A stretch of DNA of 25,993 nt from Thiotrichales bacterium. Lineage in GTDB: Bacteria > Pseudomonadota > Gammaproteobacteria > Francisellales > CACEW01. The notes below the pieces were generated by a model. That model had not been told where the DNA came from and did not search any database. It saw only the letters and a program-made list of their open reading frames with translations. This document shows positions 17,196 through 24,358 of the stretch, piece by piece (the stretch's first letter is position 1; every line of letters begins with the position of its first letter). The stretch is from NCBI GenBank assembly GCA_947476405.1, contig CANJQG010000024.1, positions 1-25,993 of the forward strand. Reading direction: 5' to 3'. The position numbers and the translations under genes are program-made.

Positions 17196-17267
17196 GGCAC
17201 CAATTTTTCGTGCTCTGTGATTAGTCGATCCAGCGTGGCGATCAAGGTTTAACATTTAAGGACAAAC

Positions 17268-17501
17268 ATGAAAGCAGAGATTCATCCCAATTACGCACCG
17301 ATCCAGGTCACTTGCAGCTGTGGCAACAAATTTGAAACCCAATCCACTTTGGGCCACAATCTGACCGTCGAAGTCTGTAACAAATGCCACCCATTCTATA
17401 CCGGCGAACAGAAAATTATCGATACCCAAGGCCGTGTAGAAGGCTTTGCAGAACGCTTCGGCAACTTTGCCGCGATGGCACGCAAAAAAAAGGCGGAATA
17501 G
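17268..17501 (+). CDS. rpmE: 50S ribosomal protein L31, zinc-binding type
   Basis: Structural protein of the large ribosomal subunit at the central-protuberance bridge. The 77-residue product matches L31 throughout: KAEIHPNYAPI, the cysteine pair CSCGN (C16, C18), a second pair CNKCHPFYTG (C37, C40), and GRVEGFAERFG. Four cysteines make it the zinc-containing (C+) form, which cells often swap for a zinc-free paralogue under zinc limitation; no such paralogue is in the window. An AAGGA ribosome site lies shortly before the ATG. udk follows five bases after the TAG. Confidence 0.97.
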   Translation: MKAEIHPNYAPIQVTCSCGNKFETQSTLGHNLTVEVCNKCHPFYTGEQKIIDTQGRVEGFAERFGNFAAMARKKKAE

Positions 17502-17505
17502 CCTA

Positions 17506-18159
17506 ATGCATAACGAGGCTTCTTCTAAACTGATTATTATCGGTATCGCAGGAGCCTCCGGATCTGGCAAGAGCTTACTCTCCAAAACCATTGTAAATGA
17601 GCTCGGTTCTGATCGCGTTGTTGTGATTTCCGAAGATTCTTATTACAAAGATCTCTCTGGAATGACGCTGGCTCAGCGCGCCAAGGTGAACTTCGATCAC
17701 CCTGATGCGTTTGACCACACCTTGCTTGCGCAACATTTAAATGACTTAAAAGAACACAAAAGCATTGATATTCCTGTTTATGATTTTGTGACCCACGCCC
17801 GAACCGATAAAACCATTCACATTGACAGCCATAAATCCATTGTCGTCCTTGAAGGCATTTTACTGTTTGTCGATCCTGCAGTACGTAAAATGATGGATAT
17901 CTGCATTTATGTGGACACCCCATTGGATGTGGCTTTTATCCGCCGCTTACGCCGAGATGTTGTTGATCGGGGCCGCAGCATGGAATCCGTCATCGAACAA
18001 TATCAAAGCACAGTTCGCCCCATGTTTGTTAAATATGTCGATCCCTCCAAGCGTCATGCTGATTTAATCATCCCGCATGGTGGAAAAAACAGGATCGCCA
18101 TTGACATGGTACAGGCAAAGATGAAAGAATTGCTGAATGGCCACTTACAACATCAGTAA
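17506..18159 (+). CDS. udk: Uridine kinase
   Basis: Phosphorylates uridine and cytidine in pyrimidine salvage. The 217-residue protein (E. coli Udk is 213) has the P-loop GASGSGKS at residues 16-23, the substrate-binding segment SEDSYYKDLSGM, NFDHPDAFDHTLL, and IVVLEGILLFVD, all characteristic of uridine kinases. The ATG at 17506 gives a normal family N terminus; the frame is open farther upstream into rpmE but this would add an alien extension. It lies between rpmE and the aminopeptidase gene with gaps of 4 and 3 bases, so the three are surely co-transcribed. Confidence 0.96.
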   Translation: MHNEASSKLIIIGIAGASGSGKSLLSKTIVNELGSDRVVVISEDSYYKDLSGMTLAQRAKVNFDHPDAFDHTLLAQHLNDLKEHKSIDIPVYDFVTHARTDKTIHIDSHKSIVVLEGILLFVDPAVRKMMDICIYVDTPLDVAFIRRLRRDVVDRGRSMESVIEQYQSTVRPMFVKYVDPSKRHADLIIPHGGKNRIAIDMVQAKMKELLNGHLQHQ

Positions 18160-18162
18160 CCA

Positions 18163-19929
18163 ATGAACTTACCTCAAAAATTAGAAGCCCTGCGCGCACT
18201 CATGCACACTCATCAACTGGACTATTATCTCGCCCCAGGAACAGATCCACACCAAAGCGAGTATATGCCAGCCATGTGGCAACGTCGCAGCTTTATTTCT
18301 GAATTTGATGGTAGCGCAGGAGACGTAGTCATCGGCCTCGAGAAAGCCTATCTCTGGACAGATGGCCGCTATGAATTACAAGCAAAAAACCAACTGAATC
18401 CCGCACATTATGATTTTTTTATCTCTGCGCAGGGAAGCGACTCCTCCATGAATCTTTTTTTTGCAAAACAAGAAGCACCCGTTCGCTTAGGCGTTGACCC
18501 TCAATTAATGAGCATTGCTGAAGCGCAAAATCTAGAAAAATGCCTGAAGGAAAGCGGAGGCAGCCTTGTTTTCATCAAGGAAAATTTAATCGATCTGATT
18601 GAACAACCCGCTGCATTTAAAGCCCAACCCATTTGCCTTTTAAACCTCCAATATACCGGCAAACCTGCGGAAGAAAAAATTAAAAAACTCCAACAGCATC
18701 TGAGTCATTTACAATGTGATGCCCTTGTTTTAAGTGATTTATCCTGCATTGCCTGGCTCTTTAATTTACGAGGCGAGGATATCCCCTACAATCCACTCTT
18801 TCTCAGCTATGCCCTGATTAGCCCTGAGACTTGCACCTTATTTTTAAATTCAGACTCCCTCAATCCCGAATTGACAGAATATCTCTACCAGCTCAATGTC
18901 GAAATTGATGAGTACGCTACTTTTTATCATGAATATGGACAGAAAAATTTCAAACGCCTCTTACTGGATCCCAGGAAAAATAACCAAGCCCTCCTAACTG
19001 GCACGCATTTCAAGCAAGTCTATTTTGATACTTCTCCAATTGATCACTGGAAATCCTGTAAAAATGATGCTGAAATTTCAGGTGCAATTGAAGCCCATCG
19101 CATTGATGCACTGGCCGTGATTCAATTTTTGCATTGGCTGAAAAAAAATGGCATCGGGAAAACAGAATGCGGTATTGCAGATAAGCTGCTTGAATTTCGA
19201 CAAAAAAATCCTCAATTCAAAACCCCCAGCTTTGAAACTATTCCTGGCTATGCTGACAACGGCGCCATCATGCACTATCATGCGCATCACGGTCAGGATA
19301 AAACCATTGGTGACCAGACTTTGTTATTGGTGGATTCAGGCGGCCAGTATCTGGAAGGCACAACCGACATCACACGAACAGTTCATTTAGGCACCCCCAG
19401 CACGTTTGAAAAAGAATGTTACACCTTGGTTCTAAAAGGCCATCTGGCTTTAAGAAATGCACGCTTTAACCATGGCACACGCGGTGAGCATCTTGATGTC
19501 CTGGCGCGTCAGTTTTTATGGAAAAAAGGCTTCAACTATGGGCATGGAACGGGTCATGGTGTAGGCGCATATCTCTGTGTACATGAAGGCCCACAACGTA
19601 TTTCAACTGCAGCAACGACGGCGCCCCTTTTGCCTGGCATGATTGTCAGTAACGAACCTGGACTCTATTTATCCGGCCGCTTTGGCATTCGCATCGAAAA
19701 CCTGCTTTATATCAAAACCGCTGACATTGAGTCGGAGTTTGGCCCTTTTTATGAATTTGAAGACCTCACTCTCGTCCCCTATGCGCATCAACTGATCGCT
19801 ATAGAACTACTTAGTTTTGAGGAAATCACGCAGATTAACCAATATCACCAGAAGGTCTGGAGCACACTCTACACGCATCTCGAAGGCGATGTATTAGAAT
19901 GGTTAAAGCACGAGACAAGCCCACTTTAA
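18163..19929 (+). CDS. Aminopeptidase P family (M24B) Xaa-Pro aminopeptidase, long form
   Basis: Cleaves the N-terminal residue from peptides with proline in second position. The 588-residue protein is the three-domain long form (like eukaryotic cytosolic APP1) and not the roughly 440-residue E. coli PepP. Two creatinase-type N-terminal domains (about 1-155 and 160-300) precede the pita-bread catalytic domain (about 305-535) and a C-terminal M24_C extension. All five dinuclear metal ligands are visible: D391 (VDSGG), D402 (TDITRT), H465 (GTGHGVG), E498 (NEPGLY) and E512 (RIENL). No signal peptide, so cytoplasmic. It starts three bases after udk and has no obvious own ribosome site, suggesting coupling. 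Confidence 0.93.
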   Translation: MNLPQKLEALRALMHTHQLDYYLAPGTDPHQSEYMPAMWQRRSFISEFDGSAGDVVIGLEKAYLWTDGRYELQAKNQLNPAHYDFFISAQGSDSSMNLFFAKQEAPVRLGVDPQLMSIAEAQNLEKCLKESGGSLVFIKENLIDLIEQPAAFKAQPICLLNLQYTGKPAEEKIKKLQQHLSHLQCDALVLSDLSCIAWLFNLRGEDIPYNPLFLSYALISPETCTLFLNSDSLNPELTEYLYQLNVEIDEYATFYHEYGQKNFKRLLLDPRKNNQALLTGTHFKQVYFDTSPIDHWKSCKNDAEISGAIEAHRIDALAVIQFLHWLKKNGIGKTECGIADKLLEFRQKNPQFKTPSFETIPGYADNGAIMHYHAHHGQDKTIGDQTLLLVDSGGQYLEGTTDITRTVHLGTPSTFEKECYTLVLKGHLALRNARFNHGTRGEHLDVLARQFLWKKGFNYGHGTGHGVGAYLCVHEGPQRISTAATTAPLLPGMIVSNEPGLYLSGRFGIRIENLLYIKTADIESEFGPFYEFEDLTLVPYAHQLIAIELLSFEEITQINQYHQKVWSTLYTHLEGDVLEWLKHETSPL

Positions 19930-19949
19930 TCAGATCGAGAGAACAGAGA

Positions 19950-21239
19950 TTACTCTTCATAATGCTGATCTATTCTGGCATCAATCTTCGCTTTACGAAC
20001 AGCATTTCCTTTTACCGCTAAAATCTCAATTGGATAACCTCGAATTTTAATTGAAGTCATAGGAGTCGGGATCGCCTCCAGATACTCGACAATTAAGCCA
20101 CTCAAGGTTTTTGGACCATCTGTGGGCAAATTCAGATTAAGATCCCGATTCAAATCTCGAATCGTCATGGATGCATCAACCAAAGTCGAACCATCTTTCA
20201 TTTCTCGAGTATGTGCATGCGCGGAAGGCTGGCTAAAATCAGTAAACTCCCCCACAATTTCTTCCAAAATATCCTGCACAGTCACCAATCCTTGAATATC
20301 GCCATACTCATCCACCACCAAAGCCACATGCGTCGAATGCCGCTGAAACTGAATCAATTGTTGCTGGAGGCTACTGGTTTCTGGAATAAAATAAGGCCGC
20401 TCTAACAGAGATTCCAACATGGCAACGGGGTCTTTACATTTTTCAGGAAAATTAATCGCTTTTCTCACATGAAAAATTCCCAACACATGATCGATACTAT
20501 CTCGATAAACGGGTAGCTTGGAATAAGAACTCGCCTGCAATTGCTTAAAAATTTTAGACCAGGGATCATCCAAATCAATTCCCATAATATTCTGACGCGG
20601 CACCATCGCATCCTGAACCGTCGCATGCTCTAAATCCAAAACACCCAGCAACATATTTTTATGCGAACCATTTAGAGACTTCCCTGAGGCCCGCACCACA
20701 CTCCGCAATTCATCACTGGTGAGTGGATCCATCATTTTACGGTCTTTTACATTCACCCCAAACAGGCTTAAAATCGCATTCACAATCATATTTAAAACAA
20801 ACACCAAAGGATAAAATAGCGCCTGCAAAACCTGCAAGGGAATCGTCGCTGGAAACGCAAAGGTCTCAGGCCGAATCGCCGCCAATGTTTTGGGCAACAC
20901 CTCTGAAAACAATAAAATAAATAAAGTCAGAACGACCGTGGTCATGACCACCCCAAAATCGCCAAACCAACGACCCGCCAAAATCGTTGTTAAAACAGAG
21001 GCCAAAATATTGGCAAAGGTATTGCCAATTAAAATCACACCGAGTACGCGATCAGGACGCGCTAACAAATGCTCAGCTCGCTTTGCTGCACGGGATTTTT
21101 TAGCTAAATGTCGCAAGCGATACCGATTCAGGGCCATCATTCCCGTTTCAGAGCCTGAAAAAAACCCAGAGATCATCACCAAAAGCACGATGATAATCAA
21201 TAAAACAATATTCACAAAAAAATCATCCTGTTCCGTCAA
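19950..21239 (-). CDS. yfjD: CNNM/CorC (HlyC/CorC, UPF0053) family membrane protein, YfjD/CorB type
   Basis: Inner-membrane protein of the family linked to Mg2+/Co2+ efflux. The 429-residue product has an N-terminal CNNM (DUF21) membrane domain with three to four helices (to about 175, containing SGFFSGSETGMMALNRYRLRH), two CBS domains (about 205-330, with MVPRQNIMGID and VVDEYGDIQGLVT), and a C-terminal CorC_HlyC domain. It matches E. coli YfjD closely in motif order and length. The called start is a TTG at 21239 without a strong ribosome site; a GTG eight codons later, with AGGA ten bases upstream, is a fair alternative. It converges on the aminopeptidase gene with a 20-base gap. Confidence 0.9.
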   Translation of the reverse strand: MTEQDDFFVNIVLLIIIVLLVMISGFFSGSETGMMALNRYRLRHLAKKSRAAKRAEHLLARPDRVLGVILIGNTFANILASVLTTILAGRWFGDFGVVMTTVVLTLFILLFSEVLPKTLAAIRPETFAFPATIPLQVLQALFYPLVFVLNMIVNAILSLFGVNVKDRKMMDPLTSDELRSVVRASGKSLNGSHKNMLLGVLDLEHATVQDAMVPRQNIMGIDLDDPWSKIFKQLQASSYSKLPVYRDSIDHVLGIFHVRKAINFPEKCKDPVAMLESLLERPYFIPETSSLQQQLIQFQRHSTHVALVVDEYGDIQGLVTVQDILEEIVGEFTDFSQPSAHAHTREMKDGSTLVDASMTIRDLNRDLNLNLPTDGPKTLSGLIVEYLEAIPTPMTSIKIRGYPIEILAVKGNAVRKAKIDARIDQHYEE

Positions 21240-21264
21240 AATTCAGCTTTAGTATAGAATTATT

Positions 21265-21293
21265 TTGCCTTCGCGACAAGAAGCTGTTATACT
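21265..21293 (+). promoter_or_regulatory. Sigma-70 promoter of the 6S RNA gene
   Basis: TTGCCT (21265-21270), a 17-base spacer and TATACT (21288-21293) form a good sigma-70 promoter. The predicted start near 21300 lies about 12 bases before the closing stem of the 6S RNA. Confidence 0.65.
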
Positions 21294-21299
21294 GAAAAT

Positions 21300-21502
21300 G
21301 TAAGTAATGATGCTGTCTGAGTTGTTAGCCACGCTATTATATCCTGAGCTAATACTTCAAAAAATTGGAAGTTGCATTTTTGATGCGGTGTGCAAGCTGG
21401 CCTTGAGTCGGAAGCCTAATGTAGCAAAATCAACATCCGCCCTGGACAAATCATGCGTTCAGGTATTCTAAGGCGAGCGGCAAAATGGACAGCGCCCTTT
21501 TT
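21300..21502 (+). ncRNA. ssrS: 6S RNA
   Basis: Regulatory RNA that binds sigma-70 RNA polymerase holoenzyme by mimicking an open promoter. Evidence: it sits immediately upstream of the cyclo-ligase gene as in E. coli. Sequence blocks resemble E. coli 6S in order (CCTGAGCTAATACT; GTGTGCAAGCTGG; GTCGGAAGCCTAATG; CATCCGCC). A closing stem pairs GCTGTC (21312-21317) with GACAGC (21488-21493), extended by U-G pairs. A run of five T follows (21498-21502). Length about 190-200 nt fits the family. The exact ends are inferred from promoter and T-run. Co-transcription with the downstream gene, as in E. coli, is likely. Confidence 0.83.
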
Positions 21503-21531
21503 AATTCTTTTAATTCCCAAGGATTTTTTCT

Positions 21532-22080
21532 GTGAATGATCTTCATGCGTTACGCTCACGCATCAAAACCCAGCGCCAAGCTCTTTCGATCGAAGATCAA
21601 CATCAAGCGGCACTTGATTTTTGTCACAATCTACTCGCATCAAAAGCACTCGATTCCGCTGAGCACATCGCGGTATATCTCGCACATCAGGGCGAACTCA
21701 ATCTTCAACCCACGATTGATGCCCTCTGGCAACAAGGGAAGGCGCTTTATCTTCCGACCTTAAATCAACACCACTTACTTTTTAAGCTCTATACGCCAGA
21801 AAGCTACCTGCACCCTAATCGTTTTGGCATTATTGAGGTGTCCAGCCGCGAATTCATTACCCCTGAAAAATTAGATGCGGCACTGGTTCCCCTGGTTGCC
21901 TTCGATCAAGAAGGCCATCGCATTGGAATGGGAAAAGGCTATTATGACCGCAGTTTTTCCATGAAAAAAAAACCGCTCCTCATTGGCTGTGGTTATGCTT
22001 TTCAAGAGATTCCTACTTTTACACCCCAAAGTCACGATATAAAAATGGATCATGTGATCACCCCCTTTACTTTACTTTAA
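21532..22080 (+). CDS. fau: 5-formyltetrahydrofolate cyclo-ligase
   Basis: Converts 5-formyl-THF to 5,10-methenyl-THF with ATP (YgfA/Fau/MTHFS). The 182-residue protein has the typical N terminus with basic residues (LRSRIKTQRQALS), IAVYLAHQGELNLQP for folate binding, and the hallmark GMGKGYYDRSF near residue 140, followed by IGCGYAFQEIP and the late HDIKMDHVITP. The start is a GTG at 21532 with AAGGA eight bases upstream; the overlapping ATG at 21536 is out of frame. It lies directly after 6S RNA. E. coli links this pair to persister formation. Confidence 0.93.
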   Translation: MNDLHALRSRIKTQRQALSIEDQHQAALDFCHNLLASKALDSAEHIAVYLAHQGELNLQPTIDALWQQGKALYLPTLNQHHLLFKLYTPESYLHPNRFGIIEVSSREFITPEKLDAALVPLVAFDQEGHRIGMGKGYYDRSFSMKKKPLLIGCGYAFQEIPTFTPQSHDIKMDHVITPFTLL

Positions 22081-22093
22081 AAACCCCCTAAAA

Positions 22094-22125
22094 TCCGCGA
22101 AATTATTTTCAATTACACCGCGGAG
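22094..22125 (+). promoter_or_regulatory. Inverted repeat that could mask the ribosome site of the outer-membrane protein gene
   Basis: TCCGCG (22094-22099) and CGCGGA (22119-22124) are perfect reverse complements around an AT-rich 19-base loop. The right arm overlaps the Shine-Dalgarno GGAG (22122-22125), which is five bases from the ATG at 22131. Folding would hide the ribosome site. No T-run follows, so it is not a terminator. Function is inferred from position. Confidence 0.3.
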
Positions 22126-22130
22126 AACCT

Positions 22131-22874
22131 ATGAAAAAATATTTATGCTTTTTAGCAATAAGCCTGTCTACAGCCAGCGTTTTCGCAGAAGGCACCCCCA
22201 ACTATTGGAGCGGACACGTTTCGGCTGGCTTGGGTTGGTCCTCTGTCAACAACAACGACATGGTCAATGTCGGTGGCACGACTGCAAAACAGTATGCGAC
22301 CTCCAACAACACCTCCAATCAGCCTATTTTTGGCTTAGGAATTGCCTATAACATTCCTTATCCAGATGTCCTCCTAGGCATCGGATTATCGGCCTATTAC
22401 ATGCACAATACTAATGTGACTGGAACCAACACCCCCTATGCTGACGGCCAGCCATTCTCCGGAAGTAGCTTAGCCTATTCCGCTAATGGCCAAAGTTACG
22501 CATTGATGCTTGAACCCAAATTTACCTGGACACGCTACGCCTTGCAACCCTATGTTTTTGTCGGTGCCGGCTTAGCGATCAATGCCTTTGGAAATTATGC
22601 TGAATGGGCCACAGATCCGAATGGAACTGCGACTCCTGCACTTTACTTTCCCACTTCATATGACGCTTACAACCTCGCTTATGAAATGGGTGCTGGCGTG
22701 CAATATGTCATAGGCAAAAGCCCACATGCCCCCACGATTGGCCTGGACTATCGCTTTATGAATTGGGGATCAGCACAATTGGCCGCGAACTCCCAGCAAG
22801 ATACAGGGGAAGGCGTAAATTTTGGAAACATCCGAACCAGCAGCATGAACCTCACTCTCTCCATGCCCTTTTAG
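22131..22874 (+). CDS. Outer-membrane beta-barrel protein
   Basis: A 247-residue exported protein with a clear signal peptide (MKKYLCFLAISLSTASVFA, cleavage before EG). The mature part is rich in aromatic and glycine residues, alternates polar and hydrophobic residues as in membrane strands (GHVSAGLGWSSV, YALQPYVFVGAGLAIN, APTIGLDYRFMNWG) and ends in a terminal phenylalanine (MNLTLSMPF), the BAM recognition signature of outer-membrane proteins. Eight to ten strands are plausible, similar to small OmpA/OmpW-like barrels. Ligand or pore function is unknown. It has GGAG five bases before the ATG and is followed 21 bases later by the propeller gene, so they are likely co-transcribed. Confidence 0.82.
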   Translation: MKKYLCFLAISLSTASVFAEGTPNYWSGHVSAGLGWSSVNNNDMVNVGGTTAKQYATSNNTSNQPIFGLGIAYNIPYPDVLLGIGLSAYYMHNTNVTGTNTPYADGQPFSGSSLAYSANGQSYALMLEPKFTWTRYALQPYVFVGAGLAINAFGNYAEWATDPNGTATPALYFPTSYDAYNLAYEMGAGVQYVIGKSPHAPTIGLDYRFMNWGSAQLAANSQQDTGEGVNFGNIRTSSMNLTLSMPF

Positions 22875-22895
22875 TCTACAACCAGGATAATTATC

Positions 22896-24320
22896 ATGAA
22901 AAAAACCATTCTAACTGTAGCGCTGCTCAGCCTTAGCATCACCGCTTTTGCAGAAGGCAACGTCAGCTTATTCAGTATCACACCCAGCATCCTCCAAGCC
23001 ACACTGCGCAGCGATAGCAAAACATCAGTGCAATACACCTTGACCAACAATAGCGCTAATACTTTGAGGGGCATTACCCTACCCATCTGGCCCGCAGGTA
23101 TTTCGACTCAATCCATCTTTAATACCTGCAGCAGCGTGCTTGCAGCACATACAACCTGCCACTTCAATATTTTAATTCAAGGCAGAAATCAACCCTCCAT
23201 ACTTTCTCTCCGCCCCACAATCTGCATCAATAATGGTGGATTTTGTGGCCGCCCTGATGCAAACCAGATTCTAACCATCACAACCCTCCCGATCACAGAC
23301 CATGCTTATGCTTATTTACCCATCTTAAACAATAATCAAAGCTATAGCAACAATATGGTGAGTGCGAACACAACAACACCTTACAGGCTCAATACCCCCT
23401 ATACTAACGATTTTGATTTCACATCGAATGGCCCGAACGCAGGAGGGATTGCTGTCAGCAAAGACGGGCACTATGCGTATGTCGTGGATCGTGGCAATGA
23501 AGCCGTCAAAATTTTGAGCCTTACGCAAGGACAAATGACCTTAGTGGGCACCCTTTCGTTTAGCAACACCGATAATCTTCAATCCATTGTTGTCAATCCG
23601 GCAGGAACACGCGCTTATGTCTCTGCGGGCACGACTGTTTATGCAATCAATGTCAGCGATAAATCCAGTCCGCAATTATTAGAGCACAATGATACGATGA
23701 CCATTGACAGCCAAACGTTTTCAATGGCGATTTCCCCCGATGGCTCTAAATTATACATCCCCTGTCCTTATGGTGGCTCATATGGAACGATTGATCTTTT
23801 TAATCTTAATAATGATCTCAATACGCCCTTCCATCCGCCTTTGTCTTATACAACAGCAGCTGCCACTCCTTTTGCGGCCGTTGTTTCGCCCGATGGCACG
23901 GCCGTTTACATTACCAATAATGCAAAAAATAATGCAGGCGTTTCGAAAATTAGCGATGCCAACGATCCGGTAAATTTATCCTTTAATCAACGGCTCCTCC
24001 CCTTACCAAACGACAGCTATCCTGAAGGCCTGACCATTTCGAATGACGAAACCACTTTATATGTGGTGGAAGATTATGCAAATAGTCAAGCGGCCATCAT
24101 CAACTTAAATACTTTAAACTCTGAAACAGTTGATCTCGGCAATGCCTCTTACTCAGTCGGTGCTGCACTGAGTCCTGATGGTTCAAAATTATTCGTCACC
24201 AATAACAGCAGCCCTCCACTCACTGTGATTGATTTAGAAAATGGAAATCAGGTCTACCAAGCTTTTGATAACAGAACGGACTTTGGAAAATCTACTGCAC
24301 GAAGCAATTTTATTAACTAA
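22896..24320 (+). CDS. Exported YncE/lactonase-like beta-propeller protein with N-terminal four-cysteine domain
   Basis: A 474-residue exported protein. The signal peptide (MKKTILTVALLSLSITAFA, cleavage before EG) is followed by a beta-rich domain (about 20-130) with four cysteines (C78, C88, C110, C117) that could form two disulfides. From about residue 180 at least six blade repeats appear, each with a DG turn and following strand: VSKDGHYAYVVDR, VNPAGTRAYVSA, ISPDGSKLYIPC, VSPDGTAVYITN, ISNDETTLYVVE, LSPDGSKLFVTN. This is the YncE/6-phosphogluconolactonase-like propeller fold; binding and not catalysis is likely, but no ligand can be named. AGGA lies eight bases before the ATG. Middle gene of the three-gene surface cluster. 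Confidence 0.82.
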   Translation: MKKTILTVALLSLSITAFAEGNVSLFSITPSILQATLRSDSKTSVQYTLTNNSANTLRGITLPIWPAGISTQSIFNTCSSVLAAHTTCHFNILIQGRNQPSILSLRPTICINNGGFCGRPDANQILTITTLPITDHAYAYLPILNNNQSYSNNMVSANTTTPYRLNTPYTNDFDFTSNGPNAGGIAVSKDGHYAYVVDRGNEAVKILSLTQGQMTLVGTLSFSNTDNLQSIVVNPAGTRAYVSAGTTVYAINVSDKSSPQLLEHNDTMTIDSQTFSMAISPDGSKLYIPCPYGGSYGTIDLFNLNNDLNTPFHPPLSYTTAAATPFAAVVSPDGTAVYITNNAKNNAGVSKISDANDPVNLSFNQRLLPLPNDSYPEGLTISNDETTLYVVEDYANSQAAIINLNTLNSETVDLGNASYSVGAALSPDGSKLFVTNNSSPPLTVIDLENGNQVYQAFDNRTDFGKSTARSNFIN

Positions 24321-24358
24321 GCCTAAAAATCCATATATTATTAACTTAAGGAATTACT

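Noticed and set aside
22043..22062. GATCATGTGATC inverted repeat near the end of fau
   Set aside because: It is short, lies within coding sequence, encodes the conserved MDHVITP end of the protein and is not GC-rich; probably chance.
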